DNA of 59,299 nucleotides from Akkermansiaceae bacterium (GTDB lineage: Bacteria > Verrucomicrobiota > Verrucomicrobiia > Verrucomicrobiales > Akkermansiaceae). Below, in pieces: positions 23,952 through 29,541 of this stretch (positions are counted from its first letter, which is position 1; the number at the start of each line of letters is the position of its first letter). The notes under the pieces were generated by a model. That model did no database searches, was not told the DNA's origin, and saw nothing but the letters and a program-made list of their open reading frames with translations. A program made the translations under genes and the position numbers. The stretch is taken from NCBI GenBank assembly GCA_903919975.1, contig CAIXKE010000041.1:1-59299 (forward strand). Direction: 5' to 3'.

Positions 23952-25123
23952 AATCGTTTAAGTGTGGTTGAGCTTAGATCTATTCCAATCGCGGATCGAC
24001 CTAATTCATTTGCAACATCAAGAGTTGTGCCCGTGCCCATAAAAGGATCAAGCACGACGCCAGGAACAAACTTAGCGTTACATGCACAGGAAGACCACCC
24101 GACTGATCGTTTTTTGGCGAATGTGAACTCTCTAAAATATCCACCCAAGGCGGCCTTCGCCTCTTGCGCGAGTTTTTGCACCTTCTCAGTATTCCGATCA
24201 GTACCGGTTTGAACGTGCCTTGCCTTCCCTGCATCAGAAATTCCAGTCGCTCGAATTGCCGCAAAATGCTCAAGCGTTAAATTATTTAGTTTCGCAAGTT
24301 CAATAGCACGCCGGGCTTGTGGACGAGCCAAATCTAATTCGTGAGTACGTTCAACAATACGTTGTCTTGGCTGAAAGCATTTGGAGCAGACTTCATTAGG
24401 GCAAGCTAGCAAAATGGCTCGCCTCGCGATCTCCGTTGGAAAGGCTGCAAGGTGCTCACCAAGCTCTAGTTCTGCACCTAATTCCCATACGTCACCGGGA
24501 TTTGCGCCTCTTTGATCCACGCTATACCGTTCCGCATAGCCAAACAAGTCGTAGTAATAATCCCCCATGGCAAAATGTAGGACGTATTCATGACGGCTAG
24601 CTAATCGATCTTTTGCAGGATCTGGCATGCCACTTTTTTTGACCCAGATGATTCTATTACGAACTTTCCAACCTGCATTACGCGCAGCAGCTTCAATCAG
24701 GCTTGGAACGCCTTGAAGACTTTTACGCCAATAGGTATCGCCTACATTAATAAATATCGATGCGGCAGGGCGCAATATTCTGCGCCAAGCTTTCATTGCA
24801 TCAATAATTTGGTCGACATACTTTTCCGGCGTGGGCTCTTGCCCTATTTGATTTTCAAAACCATAATCGCGCTTCTTCCAATACGGAGGAGAAGTTACAA
24901 CGAGATCAACGCATGCATCAGGGATGCTCATCAAACCAGCTTGGTGGTTTCCTGAGTCTAGAAGATTTGTCACATTTCGGGCATCGCCACGAAACGTTAT
25001 CCTGTAAGGCTTGCCGACTTTTGAATTTGGAAGGGTGTGCTGCTTGACAGCGTCGGGTATTGGACCGGTCTTCTTGGAAGAAAGCTTCTTCAGGCTGGGA
25101 ACAGAGAGTTTCTTGGAAGTCAT
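23948..25123 (-). CDS. DNA methyltransferase, N4-cytosine/N6-adenine beta class
   Basis: 391 aa. Catalytic motif IV TSPPYW is at residues 77-82, and SAM-binding motif I DPFMGTGTT at 359-367 near the C-terminus. This IV-before-I order is the beta class (SPPY favours N4-methylcytosine). An insertion between them holds CSKC (about 255) and CAC (about 343), a likely zinc site seen in many such enzymes. The start ATG overlaps the stop of the PIN stub, and its stop overlaps the 198-aa gene. It probably protects host DNA from the downstream McrB/McrC-like complex. The gene is AT-richer than the core genes of the window. Confidence 0.88.
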   Translation of the reverse strand: MTSKKLSVPSLKKLSSKKTGPIPDAVKQHTLPNSKVGKPYRITFRGDARNVTNLLDSGNHQAGLMSIPDACVDLVVTSPPYWKKRDYGFENQIGQEPTPEKYVDQIIDAMKAWRRILRPAASIFINVGDTYWRKSLQGVPSLIEAAARNAGWKVRNRIIWVKKSGMPDPAKDRLASRHEYVLHFAMGDYYYDLFGYAERYSVDQRGANPGDVWELGAELELGEHLAAFPTEIARRAILLACPNEVCSKCFQPRQRIVERTHELDLARPQARRAIELAKLNNLTLEHFAAIRATGISDAGKARHVQTGTDRNTEKVQKLAQEAKAALGGYFREFTFAKKRSVGWSSCACNAKFVPGVVLDPFMGTGTTLDVANELGRSAIGIDLSSTTLKRL

Positions 25124-25287
25124 GGTGTCAAAAGTTGCAATCGCAGGCCCGCCTTTTCGAAGTTCTTGAAGTCGCTGTCAATCGTCACCATCTCCAGGTC
25201 GTGGCCGATGGCGAAGGCGGCGAGGTAGGCGTCGGTCCAGACTTTGGGCGAGGCGGAGGAAAGCTGTGACCGCCGGTGGGATCTCAT
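25120..25287 (-). pseudogene. PIN-domain C-terminal stub
   Basis: 55 codons from an ATG that overlaps the VapC stop. From SPKVWTDAYLAAFAIGHDLEMVTIDSDFKNFEKAG it is clearly the C-terminal half of a VapC-type PIN protein (D in TDAYLAAFA, D in DSDF). The first half and its two acidic residues are absent. Its TGA overlaps the methyltransferase ATG. Most likely the tail of a former VapC left when the present vapBC recombined in. Expression as a short peptide is possible because both junctions are translationally coupled. Confidence 0.6.
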
Positions 25288-25688
25288 GGCGTTCCAAGGA
25301 TTGGGTTGAACGCATGACCGGACGCCCAAGGTTTTGCGAGGAGGGCCATGTCCAAGGTGGCGAGCTTGAGACCGTGGCGGACGGCAAGGCGCACCAAGTG
25401 GGCGTCGGTGGAGTCTTTGTAAGAGGATTCGGGCGAATCAGTGGCGCTTAGATCGTCGGCGAGGAAACGGTGGGCCGGGCGCGAATAGAGGCTGATCAGC
25501 GAACGGTGGGCATCCGGCCATGAGGCGGAGTAACCGGGACTGAGGCTCACGCGCATGAATCCGAGTTCCACGATGGGAGTGCTATGAAACTCGGGTTGCT
25601 CATCCAACCATGCGCGCACCGCCGCGTGATCCGCATGAGTGGTCCAACGGCTGGCGAGCAGGAAATTCACATCCAACAGCCAGCTCAT
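25284..25688 (-). CDS. vapC: VapC toxin (PIN domain)
   Basis: 134 aa with WLLDVNFLLASRW (leading Asp), E in TPIVELGFMRVSL, D in DSTDAHLVRLAVRHGLKLATLD and the closing ATLD motif. This is the TTHxxA-R-type VapC subgroup with an N-terminal LDVN. It overlaps vapB upstream and the PIN stub downstream by ATGA. It seems intact. The deleted VapC at 41822 is from the same subgroup (FLADD, TDAHL, ATLD). Confidence 0.85.
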   Translation of the reverse strand: MSWLLDVNFLLASRWTTHADHAAVRAWLDEQPEFHSTPIVELGFMRVSLSPGYSASWPDAHRSLISLYSRPAHRFLADDLSATDSPESSYKDSTDAHLVRLAVRHGLKLATLDMALLAKPWASGHAFNPILGTP

Positions 25689-26050
25689 GGAGTTTCCTCG
25701 AGTATTTGTTTGATCCGTTCAGGAGTCATCGGGGGAGCGCCCGCAGGGGCCGCGAGCAGGCAGTCAGCCAAACCGACACCGCAGGGATCCTCTTGACACC
25801 GGTTTTCCTTTTCGAGCGCGAGCAACTCCGCCGTGCTCAAAAGCGAGGCGGGCGCGGACTTGGGAGATGGAAACAAGGGGAGCTTGATTGCAGTTTTCGA
25901 CGGGGAGGAAACTGACGAGGAGGAATTTTCCTTACCAAGGCCCCGTTTCAGCAAATCCGCCGCAACATCCTTGAGCTTGCGGCCCTCATGAACCGCCAGA
26001 AACTTTATTTCCCTTACCAGATCGGCGGGCAGATCAATCGTGGTTTTCAT
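25685..26050 (-). CDS. vapB: VapB-type ribbon-helix-helix antitoxin
   Basis: 121 aa. The N-terminal RHH is MKTTIDLPADLVREIKFLAVHEGRKLKDVAADLLKRGL (residues 1-38). A Ser/Pro-rich linker and a tail ending APPMTPERIKQILEETP follow, the latter probably binding VapC. The stop overlaps the vapC ATG. It is the first gene of the chain of overlapping genes that reaches the nuclease at 19543, so its autoregulated promoter may drive the entire restriction block (inference). Confidence 0.85.
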   Translation of the reverse strand: MKTTIDLPADLVREIKFLAVHEGRKLKDVAADLLKRGLGKENSSSSVSSPSKTAIKLPLFPSPKSAPASLLSTAELLALEKENRCQEDPCGVGLADCLLAAPAGAPPMTPERIKQILEETP

Positions 26051-26105
26051 GCGGTAAGTTTGCTGGTTAGCTGGCTTGCTGTCAAATTCAGAGTTTTAGT
26101 AAATG

Positions 26106-26222
26106 GGAGTTGGAGAGAAACCACCCGCTTGAGGGCCAGCACTTCCACCTCGGGAAGGATGCCTTCCCCGGCGAGGAATTCGCGGAAGTCACTGCCACGA
26201 TGGGCGTTTTGAGATGCTTTTG
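26106..26222. repeat. Duplicated fragment of a HigA-like antitoxin gene (5' half)
   Basis: This stretch is a close copy of 28591-28707, the 5' half of the HigA-like gene on the minus strand (encoding RDFLAGEGILPEVEVLALKRVVSLQL with small changes). It is frameshifted and has no 3' half attached. Its inner break falls at the 10-mer GGAGTTGGAG, which also ends the other fragment at 26697. Confidence 0.8.
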
Positions 26223-26225
26223 GTG

Positions 26226-26438
26226 TCAGCGGCTCATCAAACGGGCTTGGAGTTCATCCACCGAGAGCCAAGTCGCATTACCGGATTCGATCATTTCAGA
26301 GCGTTCTACCAAAACCTTGCCGTGCCAATCGGGCGATGGGTACTCGATTCCTTCCTTGGAAAAGGATTACCACAAGAGTTCCATGGCTTCGACCCGTTCA
26401 CTGGATGACATTCGGGAAATTTGTTCCATCGCCAACAT
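26226..26438 (-). pseudogene. Addiction-module antitoxin (Unstable_antitox type) with an in-frame stop
   Basis: The minus-strand frame from ATG 26438 reads MLAMEQISRMSSSERVEAME then LLW, a TAA at codon 24, and continues in the same frame SFSKEGIEYPSPDWHGKVLV, SEMIESGNATWLSVDELQARL to a TGA. The SPDWHGKVLVER and WLSVDELQARL parts match the family of RelB-like addiction-module components (usual motif SPAWHxxVLxER). One nonsense change (probably from GAA) inactivates it. No toxin partner lies beside it. Confidence 0.65.
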
Positions 26439-26482
26439 GGGATGAAGCTACTTTGAAGTTTGGTCACAATCAAGCCTCCAAA

Positions 26483-26697
26483 TGAATGGGGTCGTAGCTC
26501 ACGGATTAACATCAAGCAGGCACGAAGCGCAGTTCCACCTTCTTTCCGAGAGCGGCGGTGTCGCCGAGGCTGGCCACGGTGAGTGAGGGGTTTGAGGGAT
26601 CGAGCATCCGGTCGAGCGAGGCCCGGCTGGTTTTCATGCGCGAGGCCAGTTCGGTCTTGGTGACGTGTTCCTGCACGAGGATTTGCTGGAGTTGGAG
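26483..26697. repeat. Duplicated fragment of a HigA-like antitoxin gene (3' half)
   Basis: A close copy of 28383-28600, including the same flanking GGGGTCGTAGCTCACGG and the 3' coding part (KTSRASLDRMLDPSNPSLTV). With its partner at 28383 it forms direct repeats of about 215 bp bracketing the hipBA genes. Confidence 0.85.
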
Positions 26698-26721
26698 TGA
26701 AGCCCGGTGAGCCCCAGGACA

Positions 26722-27987
26722 TTACCATTCCTTTGGATTCAGCTCCTCGCACCCTGAGAAGACATCGGGATTCAAGACGGCCCGGCGGCGCAATTGCGAG
26801 CGGGTGGTCTGAGCCATCCCGATCTCTTCACAGAGGCCGTCGAAGTTTTCTGCAATCCCACGGACCTGAGCCTCCACGATGGATCGTGCCTCGTCTTCTG
26901 AAAGGCCGAACTCCGGCGCGGTCTCGAGGCATAATCGAATTCTCGAGAGATTGCTGCGCTGGGTGATCTTCATCCCGTGGCTTGCCTCTCCGCCCGCCCG
27001 TGGGAAGGGCGTGATGTCATAGGCCGGTGTGAGCCGGATGGTGTTTCCCTCGACGAAGAAGGAGTGATTGCGGGCATGATCGTCGGTGTTTCCGATCAGC
27101 ACGTTGAAAACGAGCCGGGAGAACAACTCCGTGGCGTCCTTCTTGAAGGCGAGGCCGTGGATCCGCAGTTGATCCACCAGATTCGGATAGGTGGCTTCCC
27201 TTGCCCATTTCTCGTCGAGGCCGAGCACGGTCAAGGCAGAGACGATCGAGCGTCGGCACCAGCCGGAAGTGCCGGGTTGTCGATCAAAACGCTTCACCAG
27301 AAGCACATCTTTTTCCGCTGATTTCTCGAGGGAAACCTCCGCCACGTTCATTCCGAGCCGCGCTGCGAGCGTCATGGCGACGTATTCCGCCTTCACGATC
27401 TGGAAGTTGTCCGTGGAGATGGAGAACTTCGCCACATACTTGGCGTTTTCCCCGGTGATGGCGGCCTTGGGTCGGGCTCCGCCGATGCTGGTTCCGTGAT
27501 TCAGCGCCTCTTCAAGCTCTGGAGGAATCGGCTGATGGGTCGCAAGCCGTTCGGCCGCCTCGTGCAGCTCGACCAGCGAGGCGGTGCCCAGCTCTCTGGG
27601 AATGTATTCCGACGCGGATTCCTGGAAGTCCAGGGCACCCGTGCGGTCCGATCCCGAGTGCAGAAGATAGGTCGATTCATCCACGTCTTCTCCGGCAGCC
27701 CTTTCCTTTCTGCCGAAGAGCCGGTTTTCGATCACGCGCCGCCCCCAGGCATCGGGTGCCGCATCGCGCAGACAGGAGAAATGATCCAGGCCATCAATGG
27801 GTTCATGCGCTCCCGGTCGCAGCGGCAGCTCCGGTTCGTAGATGGGCCCGGCATTTCCACGCTCCAGGTAGGAACGTCCGTACACGAAGCTCTGGCGCCC
27901 TTTCGCGTCGAAACGCAGTTCACCGGCCACGACCGGCTCGGTCGCTCCCGGGAGCCATCTCCAGACATAGCACTTAGAAGCGGTCAT
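26722..27987 (-). CDS. hipA: HipA-type serine/threonine kinase toxin
   Basis: 421 aa. An N-terminal HipA_N domain (GELRFDAKGRQSFVYGRSYLE) and the kinase core are present. SIGGARPKAAI is the phosphate-binding loop, KYVAKF the Lys strand, NVLIGNTDDHARNHSFF the catalytic motif (Asp and Asn of NxDDHxxN) and LTPAYDITPFP the DFG-like motif. Family kinases phosphorylate aminoacyl-tRNA synthetases and induce dormancy. ATG at 27987, overlapping hipB by 14 bp, was preferred to one at 28014. The kinase looks intact. Confidence 0.9.
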   Translation of the reverse strand: MTASKCYVWRWLPGATEPVVAGELRFDAKGRQSFVYGRSYLERGNAGPIYEPELPLRPGAHEPIDGLDHFSCLRDAAPDAWGRRVIENRLFGRKERAAGEDVDESTYLLHSGSDRTGALDFQESASEYIPRELGTASLVELHEAAERLATHQPIPPELEEALNHGTSIGGARPKAAITGENAKYVAKFSISTDNFQIVKAEYVAMTLAARLGMNVAEVSLEKSAEKDVLLVKRFDRQPGTSGWCRRSIVSALTVLGLDEKWAREATYPNLVDQLRIHGLAFKKDATELFSRLVFNVLIGNTDDHARNHSFFVEGNTIRLTPAYDITPFPRAGGEASHGMKITQRSNLSRIRLCLETAPEFGLSEDEARSIVEAQVRGIAENFDGLCEEIGMAQTTRSQLRRRAVLNPDVFSGCEELNPKEW

Positions 27988-28309
27988 CGATTTCCTGCTG
28001 GTGGGTTCGGACACGCTTCGGGAGCAAGGACTCGAGTTCGGCGGTTTTTGATGCGGTCACCGCAAAGCGATCCGGGTCGGGATCGAAAAGCGGCACCCCG
28101 AGAATGCGTGCCGCTTCGAAATAGGCACCGATCGCGACGCTGGGGGATCCTTCGAGGATCTTGCGGACGGTAGGCGTGGAAACTCCGAGCCGATCGGCCA
28201 ACTCGCCGAGGGTCAGATTTCTTTCCTTTCTCCGGATACGAAGCAGCGCGGCAAAGTGCGAAAGCGCCGCTTCGGCAACCGTTCCGATGCGGACTGCGGA
28301 CTTGGCCAT
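27974..28309 (-). CDS. hipB: HipB-type XRE antitoxin/repressor
   Basis: 111 aa. The helix-turn-helix is RKERNLTLGELADRLGVSTPTVRKILEG (about residues 28-55), and IGAYFEAARILGVPLFDPDPDRF completes the XRE-like domain. A basic C-terminal tail (KRVRTHQQEIDDRF) may contact HipA. The start codon lies 5 bp from a perfect 13-bp inverted repeat, the probable operator. It overlaps hipA. Confidence 0.85.
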   Translation of the reverse strand: MAKSAVRIGTVAEAALSHFAALLRIRRKERNLTLGELADRLGVSTPTVRKILEGSPSVAIGAYFEAARILGVPLFDPDPDRFAVTASKTAELESLLPKRVRTHQQEIDDRF

Positions 28310-28314
28310 GAATT

Positions 28315-28347
28315 AAAATTGCTTTTAGATGCCTTAAAAGCAATTTT
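28315..28347. promoter_or_regulatory. Perfect palindrome, probable HipB operator
   Basis: Arms AAAATTGCTTTTA and TAAAAGCAATTTT are perfect reverse complements separated by 7 nt, immediately before the hipB ATG. XRE dimers bind sites of this form. Binding here would block ribosome or polymerase access to hipBA. The site is conspicuously AT-rich against its surroundings. Confidence 0.7.
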
Positions 28348-28411
28348 ATTTTTCGGATTATCTGATTGGGAGAGCAGAGCAGTGAATGGGGTCGTAGCTC
28401 ACGGATTAACA

Positions 28412-28713
28412 TCAAGCAGGCACGAAGCGCAGTTCCACCTTCCGGCCGAGAGCAGCGGCGGCTTTTCCGAGGCTGGCCACCGTGAGGGAGGGGTTTGAGG
28501 GATCCAGCATCCGGTCCAGCGAAGCCCGGCTGGTTTTCATGCGCGAAGCCAGTTCGGTTTTGGTGACGTGCTCCCGCTCGAGGATCTGCTGGAGTTGGAG
28601 GGAAACCACGCGCTTGAGGGCGAGGACTTCCACCTCGGGTAGGATGCCTTCCCCGGCGAGGAAATCGCGGAAGTCGCCGCCGTGCGGGCGTTTTGAGATG
28701 CTTTTGTTTTCAT
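28412..28713 (-). pseudogene. HigA-like XRE antitoxin, frameshifted near its start
   Basis: The body reads GDFRDFLAGEGILPEVEVLALKR then LQQILEREHVTKTELASRMKTSRASLDRMLDPSNPSLTV, a standard helix-turn-helix antitoxin. The expected ATG at 28713 overlaps the toxin stop (ATGA), but one A is missing from the run in ATGAAAACAAAAGC, putting it out of frame by one base. Restoring the A gives about 100 aa beginning MKTKSISKRPHGG. Translation could still start at an internal GTG (28633). Alternatives are polymerase slippage or -1 frameshifting at the A-run, or a sequencing error. Confidence 0.65.
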
Positions 28714-29063
28714 CGGTTGGATCGAATCAATTTCTGAATCTCATCGTGGTTGCCGATGAAGAAGAAAACCAGTTCTGCCGGTGACGCGATGAACACGAAG
28801 GACAGCCTATCATCCAGGCCGACACGGCATTCGAAAATCGTCTTGGTGAGGCGACGGATGCCGATCCCGGAATGCCCATGCGGACGGCCCCAGCTTTCAA
28901 AAACCTGATTGATTGCATCACCGATTTCCTGCCGCTTGGACTTCAACTTGGAGCGGATTTGTTCCAGCAATTCCTCAGTGACCCTTGCCTTCAAGGAGGG
29001 CTTCGATGTCTCCAGTGAAGTCGTGGAGTTTACCTTCTTTGCGGGCTTTTTCGATTTGGCCAT
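28710..29063 (-). CDS. RelE/ParE-superfamily toxin
   Basis: Up to 117 aa. The toxin core is AINQVFESWGRPHGHSGIGIRRLTKTIFECRVGLDDRLSFVFIA with LVFFFIGNHDEIQKLIR, typical of the GNHDE-ending RelE-like group. The first 30 residues (Lys/Ser/Thr-rich) overlap the Phd-like antitoxin, so the real start may be an internal TTG near 28972. The stop overlaps the HigA-like ATG. It therefore sits between two potential antitoxins of different families. Confidence 0.75.
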   Translation of the reverse strand: MAKSKKPAKKVNSTTSLETSKPSLKARVTEELLEQIRSKLKSKRQEIGDAINQVFESWGRPHGHSGIGIRRLTKTIFECRVGLDDRLSFVFIASPAELVFFFIGNHDEIQKLIRSNR

Positions 29064-29268
29064 GAGTTCGTTGTTCGAATTGATTCAATTCCATCGCTGT
29101 CGCTCCGTATTCACGCGTCGCGTAGTCCATGGATTCCACCGCGACCGGACGGAGTGCGACGATTTTGCCATCGACCACGATACCGATGTCGTCCCCTTTG
29201 AGCGCCCGGCGCAGTAGCTCGGAAAGATTGCCACGGGCGGCAGTTGGTGTGAGAGTCAGCATGCTCAT
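28975..29268 (-). CDS. Phd/YefM-like antitoxin
   Basis: 97 aa from ATG 29268 (MSMLTLTPTAARGNLSELLRRALKGDDIGIVVDGKIVALRPV is the Phd dimer/DNA-binding fold). The C-terminal helices (REYGATAMELNQFEQRTHGQIEKAR) end in a probable toxin-binding tail. Earlier in-frame sequence derives from an intergenic repeat and was excluded. It is first in a Phd-toxin-HigA-like trio. Confidence 0.75.
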   Translation of the reverse strand: MSMLTLTPTAARGNLSELLRRALKGDDIGIVVDGKIVALRPVAVESMDYATREYGATAMELNQFEQRTHGQIEKARKEGKLHDFTGDIEALLEGKGH

Positions 29269-29317
29269 GGCGGAAAAATGCCGCATTTCCGTCGCAGATG
29301 CGAGCGGTAATTTCAAG

Positions 29318-29541
29318 TTTTTCTCTGCGTCCCTCTCTGCGTCCCTCTCTGCGAACTCCCCGCCTCCGCATTTCGCTTCATCCCAAAAACTTTGCCCGCC
29401 CCGCGCCCTTTGCGCCTTTGCGGTTAACTCCCTGTGAACATCGAACATCGAACGCCCAATATCGAACGTTGAAGTGAAGAGGGGACGGCATCTCTTATTT
29501 CGATGTTCAATGTTTCACGTTCGATGTTCAATGTTCGCACG
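29318..29541. repeat. Intergenic repeat cluster upstream of the helicase
   Basis: First, a CTCTCTGCG(TC)-type stretch and CCTTTGCGCCTTTGCGG (29318-29431), of the kind that yields spurious LTAKAQRARGG peptides. Second, an imperfect inverted repeat made of GAACATCGAAC-like units at 29434-29474 and TTCGATGTTCAATG-like units at 29498-29538. The right arm ends at the helicase ATG. Comparable elements lie at 38839-38947 and 50862-50902. Confidence 0.7.

Noticed and set aside
19543-25123. BREX, DISARM or Dnd-type defence system
   Set aside because: No PglZ, DrmA/B, BrxC or Dnd-like genes. The motor and nuclease match the McrB/McrC superfamily instead.
17000-29300. Prophage or integrative element with its own integrase
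   Set aside because: No integrase, transposase, capsid, portal or replication gene could be found, and no tRNA lies at an edge.
29269-29448. N-terminal extension of the Phd-like antitoxin
   Set aside because: The extra 60 codons (LTAKAQRARGG...) are derived from a dispersed non-coding repeat, and the antitoxin fold begins at ATG 29268.
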